DNA from: CAZVRZ01 sp964629965
GTDB lineage: Bacteria > Chloroflexota > Anaerolineae > Anaerolineales > UBA4823
Length of the DNA stretch: 37,617 nucleotides
NCBI GenBank assembly: GCA_964629965.1
Contig: CAZVRZ010000040.1
Location: 1-37,617 of the forward strand
Direction: 5' to 3'
The position numbers and the translations under genes are program-made. The notes beneath the pieces were generated by a model. The model searched no databases, was not told the origin of the DNA, and saw only the letters and a program-made list of their open reading frames with translations. This document shows, one piece after another, positions 8,554-17,860 of this stretch (its first letter is position 1; every line of letters begins with the position of its first letter).

Positions 8554-9537
8554 TCAGGCGGCTGCGACAGCATGCTCACTGCTTTCTTCGCCGTAACGCA
8601 GGCGCGGGTCGCAGAGACGCGCCAGGATCGATGCAATCAGGTCAGCCAGGATGAACAGCGCGGCAATGATCGTGACCACAGCTGCGATCACGGGCGGGTT
8701 CAAGAATAGTGAGGTCGCGCCCAGATTGGTGCTCAAAGTTCCCGGCACCAGGGTAGAGGCCAATAATTTGCCCAGGCCGCTCCAGGAGAACAACCATTCC
8801 ACCACGATCAATTCTCCGACCAGCAGGCGAAACGCGCTGGCGATCGTAAGGAAGATGGGCGCCAGCACATTGCGCAAAGCCTGTTTGAAGCGAATATCGT
8901 GCCAGGTGTGGCCAAAACTGCGCGCTGCGATCACGTATTGTTTCCCCAACTCACTGGAAAGCATTTCAGCAGTAATCTGAGCGATCTGCACGGTGGGCCG
9001 CGCCATCAGTGTCAGGGCGGGCAGGATCAAATGAACATCCCAGCCAAACCCTTTGATCGGAAAGAATGAGCCGGCTTGCGGTCCCTTCCAAAGGATGTAA
9101 TAAACAATCCCCAGTATGAACAGGCTTCCCAGGTAGAAACTGGGCGTGGCAAGCCCGAGCGTGGTCAGTGGGGTTAGCCACCGCCGGGTTCCCGGCGGTT
9201 GGCTGCGGACCGCCATGAAGCCCAGCGAAAGTCCTGACAGGATACTGGCTGCCAGGGCAATCCCCAACAAGCCCAGGCTGGCCTGAGTGGCCTGGCTGAT
9301 GGCTGTTGCCAGATCACCCTTTGCACCGGGCATCTGTCCCAGGTCGCCGCTGATAACCTGTTGCAAGTATTGCTGGTAAGATTGCCAAAGGGGGGCGACT
9401 GCTGCCTGCTCGCGCAGGTAAGGCGTGCGTGCGGCCCGGATAGGCCGGGCAATATGTGCATAGCTAAAGCTAAGTAGATGCACCAGCGCCAGGGCGACGG
9501 GGATGATGGCGAGGCGGCGGAGGAGAAACCTGGTCAT
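8554..9537 (-). CDS. DppB-type ABC transporter permease
   Basis: A 327-residue integral membrane protein of the DppB/OppB family, one half of a peptide-type importer channel. It begins with the typical MTRFLLRRLAIIPVALALVH and has about six membrane helices. The EAA-loop motif is AARSFGHTWHDIRFKQALRN, followed by the family stretch LVVEWLFSWSGLGKLL (approximate). It is the first gene of the permease pair, 27 bp ahead of the fused DppC-type gene. No ATPase genes are adjacent, so they must be encoded elsewhere. Length is normal for the family. Confidence 0.9.
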   Translation of the reverse strand: MTRFLLRRLAIIPVALALVHLLSFSYAHIARPIRAARTPYLREQAAVAPLWQSYQQYLQQVISGDLGQMPGAKGDLATAISQATQASLGLLGIALAASILSGLSLGFMAVRSQPPGTRRWLTPLTTLGLATPSFYLGSLFILGIVYYILWKGPQAGSFFPIKGFGWDVHLILPALTLMARPTVQIAQITAEMLSSELGKQYVIAARSFGHTWHDIRFKQALRNVLAPIFLTIASAFRLLVGELIVVEWLFSWSGLGKLLASTLVPGTLSTNLGATSLFLNPPVIAAVVTIIAALFILADLIASILARLCDPRLRYGEESSEHAVAAA

Positions 9538-9661
9538 TTTATTCGATACGGTACAGCCAAGCGGATAAGTTTTTCATTCGCTGCCAGTATATCAAAAAAC
9601 GTAGAGATTAGAAAACAATTCGATCACAATCGGGTAAAATAGATCAAACTACCGGATTGCT

Positions 9662-10690
9662 ATGGCGAAAAATCTTATCTCAATGCCTACTTTTGCTAAT
9701 CTTGTCCTGCCTGCAGCCGCACAAGGGCATCTGCGTACGATTGAGGTCTGGCGCGACCTGAGCGGGATCGCCGACCTGATTGAATTGTGTTTCCGGGATA
9801 CACTGGATGCGGATGGCTTGCATTACCTGGACGAGATGCGTTCTTCTGCCCGTTACAATCGTTTCTGGAATTGGATGTCAACGGCGGCGGAGCAGGCGGC
9901 CAACCTGCCTGTGACGGGTTTTGTTTGGGAAGAAAACAAACGCCTGGTCGGCAATCTCAGTCTGGTGTCGATCGAGGTGCTGGGGAAGCGGAGTTACCTG
10001 ATCGCCAACGTAGCTGTGCATCCCGATTTCCGCGGGCGAGGCATTGGCCGGATGTTAACGGCAACCGCGGTGGATTATGTGATGCTGCGTGGCATGGCGA
10101 CGGTATGGCTGCAGGTCCGGGCAGATAACCCGTCTGCAATTCATATCTATCAGTCGCTGGGCTTTGTTGAACGCGCCCGGCGCACTTCCTGGCAAAACCG
10201 GCCTGAGATCCCTGGTTTGGAACTTGGTACAGGATTACGGCTGCAATCGCGCCAGGATCATTCCTGGGTGCAGCAAAAATCATGGCTGGAACGTTTATAC
10301 CCGGTAGATCTGAGATGGCATCTGGATATCAACCTGCCTCTCATGCAGCCCGGTTGGGAAGGCGATTTCCGGCGGTTATTATCCTTTGCATTTCCACGCC
10401 ACTGGAGCGTGGAACGATCCGGCCGGTTACTGGGTGTAGTGACCTGGCTGCACGCTGCGGGTTACTCTGATTTCCTCTGGCTGGCGGTGCCCGAGCAGAT
10501 AGATGAAGAGGCTGTGAAAGCGCTGTTGGTTTTTGCCCGCCGCCAGATAGCACGCCGGCCCCACCTGACTTTGAACTTCCCGGCCGGGTTGGCAGAAGGG
10601 CCTCTCGAGGAGGCGGGTTTCTTTAATTTTCAAACCTTGATCTGGATGGAAAAACCGCTGCGTAAACCTGAATCCGTGAGGCCTGCCTGA
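9662..10690 (+). CDS. GNAT-family N-acetyltransferase
   Basis: A 342-residue protein. The N-terminal half is a GNAT acetyltransferase domain with the acetyl-CoA loop FRGRGIGRM (about residues 124-132). Just before it is IANVAVHPD, and after it NPSAIHIYQSLGFVERAR, a typical GNAT ending. The C-terminal half (about residues 200-340) is less recognisable and may be a degenerate second GNAT fold. The acceptor substrate is unknown. A TAAAAT hexamer at 9635-9640 may be the -10 box, but no convincing Shine-Dalgarno precedes the ATG. A short-leader mRNA or the later ATG at 9683 are alternatives. Nothing adjacent suggests a pathway. Confidence 0.85.
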   Translation: MAKNLISMPTFANLVLPAAAQGHLRTIEVWRDLSGIADLIELCFRDTLDADGLHYLDEMRSSARYNRFWNWMSTAAEQAANLPVTGFVWEENKRLVGNLSLVSIEVLGKRSYLIANVAVHPDFRGRGIGRMLTATAVDYVMLRGMATVWLQVRADNPSAIHIYQSLGFVERARRTSWQNRPEIPGLELGTGLRLQSRQDHSWVQQKSWLERLYPVDLRWHLDINLPLMQPGWEGDFRRLLSFAFPRHWSVERSGRLLGVVTWLHAAGYSDFLWLAVPEQIDEEAVKALLVFARRQIARRPHLTLNFPAGLAEGPLEEAGFFNFQTLIWMEKPLRKPESVRPA

Positions 10691-10793
10691 GCCCGAGACC
10701 CGTTCAGACCGCAGGCGCAACTTTTGTATTGGGTTGCTCGTATACAGTATAGAGTCATCAGAAAATAGTCATAGATCAATGTAGGAGTAAAAA

Positions 10794-11189
10794 ATGACAC
10801 GTTTTATCTTGCGTTGGGCAATTAATACCGTGGCCTTGTATGCGGCAATTGCCATTGTCCCTGGTGTGCAGCAGCCGCCGGGCGCTACCTGGGTTTCATT
10901 GATCTGGCTGGCGTTGATCTTTGGACTGATCAATGCCTTGGTTCGCCCTTTGCTCAGCTTACTGACTTGCCCTCTGATCATCCTGACGTTGGGGTTGTTT
11001 ACATTGGTAATCAATACGCTGCTATTTGCTCTCACCGGGTGGGCCGGTAATCAGTTTGGAGCGGGCTTTACGTTGGCGGAGCCCTGGTTCTGGAATGCTT
11101 TCCTGGGCTCATTGGTGGTTACTGTGATCAGCATCGTGCTTACGCTTGTTCTCAGGGACGAACTGAAAACGAAAAAACACAGACCATAA
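10794..11189 (+). CDS. Four-helix membrane protein, phage-holin-4-like family
   Basis: A 131-residue integral membrane protein with about four hydrophobic helices (NTVALYAAIAIVPGV, WVSLIWLALIFGLINALV, LLTCPLIILTLGLFTLVINT, NAFLGSLVVTVISIVLTLVL). The pattern, including LINALVRPLLSLLTCPLIIL, matches the widespread family annotated as phage holin family 4 / YvlD-like. Most such proteins are chromosomal and not phage holins; their role is unknown. GTAGGAG lies 6 nt before the ATG. A possible promoter upstream is TTGTAT with TATAGA at 18 bp spacing. Confidence 0.85.
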   Translation: MTRFILRWAINTVALYAAIAIVPGVQQPPGATWVSLIWLALIFGLINALVRPLLSLLTCPLIILTLGLFTLVINTLLFALTGWAGNQFGAGFTLAEPWFWNAFLGSLVVTVISIVLTLVLRDELKTKKHRP

Positions 11190-11301
11190 GCTTCTCGCCA
11201 CACCCCTCTTTTTTGAGATGATACCATTTTAATTCGATATTGGTCGTTGATTCTCTCATTTTGACCTTGCCCTGTTTGACTGTCTGTGGCACAATTCCAG
11301 C

Positions 11302-11658
11302 ATGTCACGTTGGTTCTTATTCTTTCTTGCCATTGCGATTGGGGCTGCCGGCGGCTTGATCTACGGTTGGTGGGTTGCCCCGGTGGAGTATTATGACGCC
11401 ACTCTGGACGCCTTGCATCAGGATTACAAGACGGATTATGTCTTAATGGTTGCCGAGGCTTACAAAGTCGAAAATAATTTGAGCCTGGCGGCACAGCGCC
11501 TGGCACTGCTTGGTTCTGATGCGCCGGAAGAAATGGTGGGAAAGGCCCTCTTGCGCGCCAGCGAAAATAAATACAGCACCAGTGACCTGATATTGATCAA
11601 AGTCTTGCAAGATAGCCTGATGATCTGGAATCCAAGTATCGAGGCGCCGCCCCCATGA
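11302..11658 (+). CDS. Membrane-anchored protein of unknown function
   Basis: A 118-residue protein, not assigned to a named family. One N-terminal membrane helix (FLFFLAIAIGAAGGLIYGWW) is followed by a predicted helical region (HQDYKTDYVLMVAEAYKVEN, LSLAAQRLALLG). This resembles a TPR-like or helical-hairpin module facing outward. The opening of the next gene (helix ending LLYAWWINP, then FKDQYRTLIAVAYLSNGDL) is clearly related, so the pair looks like a tandem duplication in which the second copy gained extra domains. The stop overlaps the next start in an ATGA, so the two are translationally coupled. Possible promoter elements (TTGCCC, 17 bp, CACAAT) end about 7 bp before the ATG, so the leader would be very short. 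Confidence 0.75.
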   Translation: MSRWFLFFLAIAIGAAGGLIYGWWVAPVEYYDATLDALHQDYKTDYVLMVAEAYKVENNLSLAAQRLALLGSDAPEEMVGKALLRASENKYSTSDLILIKVLQDSLMIWNPSIEAPPP

Positions 11659-12584
11659 AGCGAGAGAAACGGGGTCATTGGTATCTGTTGACCGGTTTGG
11701 TGTTGGGCGCCGTTTTGGGGCTGCTCTACGCCTGGTGGATCAACCCGCGAGAAAAACCAACTGCTCCAGCAGTGTTGAATGTGTATTTCAAAGATCAATA
11801 TCGCACCTTGATCGCGGTGGCTTACCTATCCAATGGCGATTTGGTGCGCGCCAAAGCGCGCCTGGATTTGTTACGAGATGCCAACCCGGCAGAAATATTG
11901 GCTTTGCAGGCCCAGGGCGCACTGGCGCAGGGGCGCCCAGATACGGAGGTGCGCGCCCTGGATCTGTTAGCTGCGGCCCTGAGAGAGGATGCAAACCCTG
12001 CTGCTCCCCCCTTGCCTCTGTCCACAGACACACCAGGCGCTGTTTTGTTGCCTACCCTGACTCCCACGGCTTTGTTGGTGATAACCTCTACCGTAACTTC
12101 AACGCCCAAAGCCTCCTCCACACCGGCTGCGATCAGCCAGGTGCAGGATGCGGTGACTGTCACCCAACGCCCTGCTACCCGCACACCGGCCCCCTCGGCA
12201 ACGTATACGGCTTTGCCCACGCGCACCTCAACAGCAACGCCGGGCGCGGCCTTTGCCATGACCGACCAGCAGTTGGTATGCGACCCCACCATGGGAGGCC
12301 CGCTGATGCTGGTGGAGGTGCGCGACGCGGCCGGCAACCCCGTGCCGGGTGTTGAGATCATTGTGAATTGGGATGGCAGCGAGGACCGTTTCTTTACCGG
12401 GCTGAAACCCGAATTTGGGATTGGCTTTGCTGATTATTTGATGACCCCTGGAGTGAATTACACGCTGCACCTGGCAAAGGGCAGCCAGCTTATCCAGGGG
12501 ATCACCTCAACCGAGTGCGAAGCCTCGGCAGGGATCCGTATCTGGGGGAATTGGCAATTGGTCTTCGAGCAACCGGTCGAATAG
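11655..12584 (+). CDS. Membrane-anchored protein with helical repeat, Thr/Pro linker and Ig-like domain
   Basis: A 309-residue protein of unknown function. A basic N-terminus precedes one membrane helix (YLLTGLVLGAVLGLLYAWW). A helical segment related to the preceding gene follows (about residues 40-105). Next is a low-complexity linker rich in Thr, Pro, Ser and Ala (about 105-195), typical of an extracellular stalk. The C-terminal domain (about 200-305) contains MLVEVRDAAGNPVPGVEIIV and resembles Ig-like or carboxypeptidase-regulatory beta-sandwiches. The start overlaps the upstream stop (ATGA), and the stop lies 1 bp from the convergent recD2 stop. The layout suggests a cell-surface protein displayed on a stalk (inference). 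Confidence 0.78.
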   Translation: MKREKRGHWYLLTGLVLGAVLGLLYAWWINPREKPTAPAVLNVYFKDQYRTLIAVAYLSNGDLVRAKARLDLLRDANPAEILALQAQGALAQGRPDTEVRALDLLAAALREDANPAAPPLPLSTDTPGAVLLPTLTPTALLVITSTVTSTPKASSTPAAISQVQDAVTVTQRPATRTPAPSATYTALPTRTSTATPGAAFAMTDQQLVCDPTMGGPLMLVEVRDAAGNPVPGVEIIVNWDGSEDRFFTGLKPEFGIGFADYLMTPGVNYTLHLAKGSQLIQGITSTECEASAGIRIWGNWQLVFEQPVE

Positions 12585-12585
12585 C

Positions 12586-14829
12586 TCAGTTTTTCAAACG
12601 CCAGCTCAAGGCAGTGTAACGCTGCGCCACTTTGTTATTATGCACCGCAATACTGATGGCGCGCTGGCTGCCCACCAGGACGCATAGTTTCTTGGCGCGG
12701 GTGATGGCGGTGTACAGCAGGTTGCGCTGCAGCATCATATAATGGGCTGTAACAAGTGGGATAACCACTGCCGGGAACTCCGATCCCTGGGCCTTGTGCA
12801 CCGAAACGGCATAAGCCAATACAAGCTGGTCGACCTCCAGCCAATCATACTCGACCAACCTTCCTTCGAAGTTAACCACCAGGGTGTGGTTCACCTCGTC
12901 CAGGTCAGCCAGCCGGCCCATATCGCCATTGAAAACTTCTTTATCGTAGTTGTTTTGGATCTGCATCACTTTGTCCCCCAGGCGAAAGATCACACCCTGC
13001 AGAGCCTTTTCCGGTTTTTGTGGGTCGGGCGGGTTTAGAACCGCTTGCAGGCGGGTGTTCAACATATTAACGCCCGCCGGGCCGCGGTACATGGGCGCCA
13101 AAACCTGCACCTGCTCGATCGCCTGCAGTCCAAAGCGGGTGGGGATGCGCTGTGCCACAACCTGCTCAACCCACTGGCCGGCCTGCTCGGCTGTTTCTGC
13201 CTGGAACAGGAAGAAATCCTGGCTGTCGCGAGACAGGAGGGGCATTTCTCCCTGGTTGATGCGGTGCGCGTTGCGGATGATGTGCGAGCCTTCTGCCTGG
13301 CGAAATATAACGCCCAACCGGGTGACCGGAACAAGGTCGCTGGAAATGATATCGCGCAGTACGTCGCCCGCTCCAACAGAGGGGAGCTGATCCACATCCC
13401 CCACCAGGAGTAAATGAGCGCCGGGCTGCAGCGCCTTGAGGAGCGTGTTCATCAGCAGCAGGTCTAGCATGGAGGCTTCGTCCACTACCAGCAAATCAAC
13501 CGGCAGGGGATCCTCAGCGTTGTGGTGGAAACCAATGCCAGGCTGGTAACCTAACAGGCGGTGGATGGTGCTGGCCGGGCGTCCGGTGGCCTCGGAGAGC
13601 CGCTTGGCGGCGCGCCCGGTTGGCGAAGCCAGGGCGTAACGTTTGTGGGCCGATTCCAACGCCGCGATCAGTGCTTTGATGGCGGTTGTTTTGCCGGTGC
13701 CTGGCCCGCCGGTGAGGATGCTGACCGGGTGGTTGAGCGCCATGCGGATGGCAGACTGTTGTTCGGCAGACAGGCCGGCATCGAACGGCATAAAGGCAGG
13801 CGGCAGGTCGCTCAGGTTAGAAGGAATGGTGTAATGCAAAGTGCATAATCTTTCTGCTACGCCTTTTTCACCATAATAGTAAGGGGTGAGGTAAACCGCC
13901 GGCAGCCTGTATGGCGAGGCGTCCTCCTGCACGGCAGCAGGCGGGTGCGTGCGCACATCCACGCGCTCTGCTTTGCCAGGGCTTTCTTCCATTAACTGGG
14001 GCAGGTTTTCGATGTGCACGCGCTCCTGGCGGATCAAGCGTTCCAGCGCAGGCGGGAGCAGGTTGGCATCCACTCCCAAAAGCTCGCTGGCGGAGGTGAT
14101 CAGACCAGCCTGGGGCGCAAAGACATGGCCATTATCGATTGATTCGTTGAGCTTGTAAACCAGCCCGGCTTCCAGGCGCGAAGGATGGTCGGCTGGCAGT
14201 CCCAGGGCCTGGGCGATGCGATCGGCAGTTTTGAAACCGATGCCGTAAATATCACGTGCTAACCGGTAGGGATCGTTCTGCACAATCCCCAGCGATTCGT
14301 TGCCATATTGCTTGTATATTTTTACGGCCAGGTTGGTGCTGATCCCATGCCCGTGCAAGAAAATCATGATCTCTTTGAGCTGCTTTTGCTCCTGCCAGGC
14401 CGCGGCGATCAGGCGAGTGCGCTTGGGGCCCACATCGGCTACTTCTGCCAGGCGCTCGCAGTGATTTTCAATGACATTCAGCGTTTCTTTGCCAAAGCGG
14501 GCTACGATCCGCTCTGCCAGGCGCGGGCCGATGCCTTTTACCAGCCCAGAGCCCAGGTAGCGGCGGATGCCCGTCACCGTGGCGGGCAGGGTTTGTTCGC
14601 AAGTTTCCACCTGAAACTGCATGCCGTGCTTGGGATGCTGCATCCACTGGCCGCGCAACCGCAGATATTCGCCGGGGGACATTTCGGGCAGGTTGCCGGT
14701 AACGGTTACCAGCCCTTCGCGGTTGGCGCCCGGCGTGCGGCTGGAATCGGGGCGCAGGCGCAGCACACTATAACCATTTTCTTCGTTATAGTAGGTGATA
14801 CGCTCGATGGAGCCTGTCAGGAGATCCAT
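12586..14829 (-). CDS. recD2: RecD2-type ATP-dependent DNA helicase
   Basis: A 747-residue superfamily 1B 5'-3' DNA helicase of the RecD2 (RecD/TraA) type, found in bacteria that lack RecBC. It starts with the OB-like segment LTGSIERITYYNEENGYSVL. Helix-hairpin-helix motifs follow (GIGPRLAERIV, VADVGPKRTRLI, IYGIGFKTADRIAQ). The motor has Walker A GGPGTGKTT (about residue 370), Walker B LLVVDEASMLD (about 445), VGDVDQLPSVGAG, and the C-terminal SVHKAQGSEFPAVVIP and LLYTAITRAKKL. All motor motifs look intact. Its ATG directly abuts the stop of the upstream LCP gene (TAAATG), so it is probably co-transcribed with the LCP pair. Confidence 0.95.
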   Translation of the reverse strand: MDLLTGSIERITYYNEENGYSVLRLRPDSSRTPGANREGLVTVTGNLPEMSPGEYLRLRGQWMQHPKHGMQFQVETCEQTLPATVTGIRRYLGSGLVKGIGPRLAERIVARFGKETLNVIENHCERLAEVADVGPKRTRLIAAAWQEQKQLKEIMIFLHGHGISTNLAVKIYKQYGNESLGIVQNDPYRLARDIYGIGFKTADRIAQALGLPADHPSRLEAGLVYKLNESIDNGHVFAPQAGLITSASELLGVDANLLPPALERLIRQERVHIENLPQLMEESPGKAERVDVRTHPPAAVQEDASPYRLPAVYLTPYYYGEKGVAERLCTLHYTIPSNLSDLPPAFMPFDAGLSAEQQSAIRMALNHPVSILTGGPGTGKTTAIKALIAALESAHKRYALASPTGRAAKRLSEATGRPASTIHRLLGYQPGIGFHHNAEDPLPVDLLVVDEASMLDLLLMNTLLKALQPGAHLLLVGDVDQLPSVGAGDVLRDIISSDLVPVTRLGVIFRQAEGSHIIRNAHRINQGEMPLLSRDSQDFFLFQAETAEQAGQWVEQVVAQRIPTRFGLQAIEQVQVLAPMYRGPAGVNMLNTRLQAVLNPPDPQKPEKALQGVIFRLGDKVMQIQNNYDKEVFNGDMGRLADLDEVNHTLVVNFEGRLVEYDWLEVDQLVLAYAVSVHKAQGSEFPAVVIPLVTAHYMMLQRNLLYTAITRAKKLCVLVGSQRAISIAVHNNKVAQRYTALSWRLKN

Positions 14830-16236
14830 TTAGGGCATGGAGTTGTTGTCTGCCCAATCCGTTCCCAGGATCACCTCGACGTCGACCTGGCTGTTGGGGT
14901 CATAGCGCAGATAAATGTAGTTCTCAGATATGTTCATCAATTCAACCAGGTAGCGCAAAGTGTAGGGATTGCCGGTATGATCAATGATCTTGGTAGAAGC
15001 GGTTTGTTCGCCGGCGTTTCCTGTGCTGATATTGGCCAGGCCTTGAGAAACAAGGTATGCTTGGGTGCGGGTCGCGATCCCTTCAACGTATGTGCCGTTC
15101 AATACCATGACCTGCGCGCCTTCCGATTTGGCCAGATCGACGGCTTCTCCGGTCTCAGCGATGGGGCTGAGGTTGTCGCCCGTGCCAAATATTTCGTCGC
15201 GCAGCAGGCGGATTTTATCCGGCACCGGCTTGAGAATCTCTTGCGACCCATCGGGTGATTTGGTCAGCAGCACTTGCTCGGGTGGGGCGATCGTGCCTTG
15301 CCGGATGCTTTCGACCGGGATCTGCTGGACCAGCCAGGCAAACTGGATGGCCTCGTCCAGGGTCATGTTCGTATGAATGCCGCTGCTCAGTTCTGTATAC
15401 AACTGATTTGCCTGGCCGAGCAAAACGGGGAAAAAGCTGGGCTTGGTGACTCGGCGGCGCACTTCCATGATCACCTGCTGAGTGCGCTGGGCGCGGTCGA
15501 AATCGCCGCCTTCCGTATGGCGGGCGCGCGCATAGGCCAGCGCCTCAGGCCCGTAAAGCCGGTGTTGACCGGGCTGCAAGATGATCGTATTGTTATTGCC
15601 AATGGGATCGATGCTGATCTCGTAGGGCACATCGATCAGAACGCCGCCGATGGCGTCGATGAACTTTTCGAAGGCGGCGAAATCGATCTGGGCGTAGTAA
15701 TGTATCTTTACGCCCAATAACTGTTCGACCGTCTTGATCGCCAGGCCAGGGCCGCCGCCTTCCAAGCGGTAGGCCTCGCCTAAATAATAGGCGGTATTGA
15801 TCCGGCCGTTTTCAAAGCCGGGAATTGTCACCCACAGGTCACGCGGAATATTGATCATGCCGGCCGTCAGGGCTAACGGGTCAACGGTGAGCACGATCAT
15901 GGTATCGGTACGAGAAGGGCCTTCGCGGTCTTCCGCCCAATCCCCGTAGTCCAGGCCCATGACCAGCATGTTCACCCGGCTGGCGCCGTCCCAGGGCTGT
16001 GGTTTGGGGCCGGCAAGTTGATCGGGTACTGCCTGGGTGGCAGGCGTGATGGGAGTGCCTTGCGCATCTAACTCCAGGGTAGGCGTATTAACGATCGCCA
16101 GGCCTTGCATGCCGGTCACATCATACGCTTTGAAGAACCCCAGGGATTGTTGGTAAGACAAAACAGCTACCAGCACGGCGGCGATTAAAAAGATGAGCAG
16201 CCCCCATAAGAATTTGAGAGATTTTTTGTTTTTCAC
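14830..16236 (-). CDS. LytR-CpsA-Psr (LCP) family protein, copy 2
   Basis: A 468-residue protein of the LCP family, whose members transfer lipid-linked glycopolymers onto peptidoglycan or related acceptors outside the membrane. One N-terminal membrane helix (FLWGLLIFLIAAVLVAVL) anchors it. The LCP domain shows MLVMGLDYGDW, SRTDTMIVLTVDP, MINIPRDLWVTIPG, GRINTAYYLG and YARARHTEGGDFDRAQRTQQ, including the catalytic arginines and aspartates of the family. The C-terminus is a LytR_C-like domain (VMVLNGTYVEGIATRTQAYL). It lies 14 bp after its paralogue and abuts recD2. In an anaerolineal cell, with atypical wall polymers, the acceptor is uncertain. Confidence 0.92.
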   Translation of the reverse strand: MKNKKSLKFLWGLLIFLIAAVLVAVLSYQQSLGFFKAYDVTGMQGLAIVNTPTLELDAQGTPITPATQAVPDQLAGPKPQPWDGASRVNMLVMGLDYGDWAEDREGPSRTDTMIVLTVDPLALTAGMINIPRDLWVTIPGFENGRINTAYYLGEAYRLEGGGPGLAIKTVEQLLGVKIHYYAQIDFAAFEKFIDAIGGVLIDVPYEISIDPIGNNNTIILQPGQHRLYGPEALAYARARHTEGGDFDRAQRTQQVIMEVRRRVTKPSFFPVLLGQANQLYTELSSGIHTNMTLDEAIQFAWLVQQIPVESIRQGTIAPPEQVLLTKSPDGSQEILKPVPDKIRLLRDEIFGTGDNLSPIAETGEAVDLAKSEGAQVMVLNGTYVEGIATRTQAYLVSQGLANISTGNAGEQTASTKIIDHTGNPYTLRYLVELMNISENYIYLRYDPNSQVDVEVILGTDWADNNSMP

Positions 16237-16250
16237 TTATACTTTCTCAT

Positions 16251-17687
16251 TCATGGCATTGGATTGTTTTGCACCCAGTCGTTCCCTAGTAAGATGACGA
16301 TATCTACTGTGCTGTTGGGGTCAAAACTATTATAAGTCGCAGTCGGTTGGATTTGCAGCAGGTCGATCAAATACTGGTAGGTATAGGGTTTGCCGCTGTA
16401 ATCGATGATCGTGGTTTCGGCGAGGGCTTCTTCTGCGTTGCCAGTATTGGTAACGTTCAGGCCCTTGCTTTGTAGAAATTGCATGGTTTCTGAGGCCAGC
16501 CCTGGCGTGTAGGTGGCGTTCAGGATGGAGATGGTGGCGTTTTCGCTCTGAACCAGTTCTTCCAGGCTGCCAGCGGTGGCCATTGGGCTGATGGCGGTAT
16601 TGGTGGTGAAGACTTCATCGCGCAGCAGCCGCACGGCATCCATATCGGGCTGCAGGATATCCAACCCATCCGGTGAAACGGTGATCGTGACCTGGTCGAT
16701 GCCGATCGCGCCGCGATGGATATTCTCCGGCGAGATCTGCTGTGCCAGCCAGGCCAGCCTGATCATTTCGTCCAGGGTCAGGTTGGAATGGATGCCTTTG
16801 GAAAGCTCGTTATACAGGAGAGGGGATTTTTGAATGAGCACGTTCAGCATTTCGAGATCCATCACCTGGTTACGAACCGCCATGATCACCTGCTGTTGGC
16901 GTTGGGCGCGGTCGAAATCGCCCCCCAGCGTATCGCGGTTACGGGCATAGGCCAGGGAGGTAGCGCCATTCAGCCGCTGCTGCCCGGCCGGCAAAGTAAC
17001 GGTATTACCGGGCCCGATGGGATCGACGCTCATTTCTTCTGGAACATCGACCACAATCCCGCCAATGATATCGATGAAGCGTTCGAAGGCAAAGAAGTCC
17101 ACCTGAGCATAGTAGTTGATGGTGATGCCCAACATTTCTTCGACGGTCTTGATGGCCAACCCGGGGCCGCCGCCCTCCAGGTTATACACTTCTCCCAGGT
17201 AATAGGCGGTGTTGATCTTGCCATATTCATAACTGGGGATATTCACCCACAGGTCGCGGGGGATCGACAAGATCCCGGCTGTCCGGCTGACCGGATCGAC
17301 GGTCAAGAGGATCATGGTATCGGTGCGGGCGGCTCCTTGGCCTTCTTCCCAATCGCGATAATCCAGGCCCAACAGCAGCAGCGTGACGCGATTGGCGCCA
17401 TCCCAGGGCTGGGAGGTGGGCCCGGCCACGTTCTGCATGGGTTGATTGGTGTCATAGGCCGGCAGGGGGGCGTTTTGAGAGCTCTCCTGGCCTTCTTGCG
17501 GGCTGAACAGGTTTTGCGGCGCGGGCCTTTCATCGGTGAAGGTGAAATATTCACGCACCACGGCAAAGGTCAGGTAAGCGGTGATCAATGCCGCTACCAA
17601 AAAAGCAATCAAAAGGCCCCACATCAGGGGGGTCATGGTAACGCGATTTCTTCGGTGAGAAATCTGGTTGGTATCAGATTGATTCAT
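16251..17687 (-). CDS. LytR-CpsA-Psr (LCP) family protein, copy 1
   Basis: A 478-residue LCP-family protein, paralogous to the next gene. It has a short basic cytoplasmic tail, one membrane helix (LMWGLLIAFLVAALITAYLT) and an acidic/Pro linker. The LCP domain carries LLLLGLDYRDW, ARTDTMILLTVDP, ILSIPRDLWVNIPS, YGKINTAYYLG and YARNRDTLGGDFDRAQRQQQ. A LytR_C domain follows (ISILNATYTPGLASETMQFL). The frame is open back to 17711, but I place the start at 17687. An extended -10 box lies only about 9 bp upstream of this ATG, so the mRNA would be leaderless or nearly so, and an upstream start would not be transcribed. Confidence 0.9.
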   Translation of the reverse strand: MNQSDTNQISHRRNRVTMTPLMWGLLIAFLVAALITAYLTFAVVREYFTFTDERPAPQNLFSPQEGQESSQNAPLPAYDTNQPMQNVAGPTSQPWDGANRVTLLLLGLDYRDWEEGQGAARTDTMILLTVDPVSRTAGILSIPRDLWVNIPSYEYGKINTAYYLGEVYNLEGGGPGLAIKTVEEMLGITINYYAQVDFFAFERFIDIIGGIVVDVPEEMSVDPIGPGNTVTLPAGQQRLNGATSLAYARNRDTLGGDFDRAQRQQQVIMAVRNQVMDLEMLNVLIQKSPLLYNELSKGIHSNLTLDEMIRLAWLAQQISPENIHRGAIGIDQVTITVSPDGLDILQPDMDAVRLLRDEVFTTNTAISPMATAGSLEELVQSENATISILNATYTPGLASETMQFLQSKGLNVTNTGNAEEALAETTIIDYSGKPYTYQYLIDLLQIQPTATYNSFDPNSTVDIVILLGNDWVQNNPMP

Positions 17688-17696
17688 TGCTGCGCG

Positions 17697-17705
17697 ATTA
17701 TAACA
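17697..17705 (-). promoter_or_regulatory. Extended -10 promoter of the LCP-LCP-recD2 operon
   Basis: TGTTATAAT on the minus strand, identical to the 9-mer ahead of clpC. Its end is about 9 bp from the ATG at 17687, which implies a leaderless or very short-leader transcript. The partly overlapping ACATGACATGT, an odd-length palindrome, could be an operator (weak). Confidence 0.5.
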
Positions 17706-17860
17706 TGTCATGTTAATTGTTTGTGGGTTAGGGTAAAATAAAGAGCCACATCCTTCTCCTGTGGGTGTTGCATGAAAAGTGCCAGTTCTATACAGGATTT
17801 GACGTATTTTGTGCTCGGATTGTTCCCGCTTTTCCGATCCGGGTGAGGTGAACTGCTGGA

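Noticed and set aside
10794..11189. Prophage holin and lysis cassette
   Set aside because: The family name mentions holin, but no endolysin or other phage gene is nearby; such proteins are mostly chromosomal.
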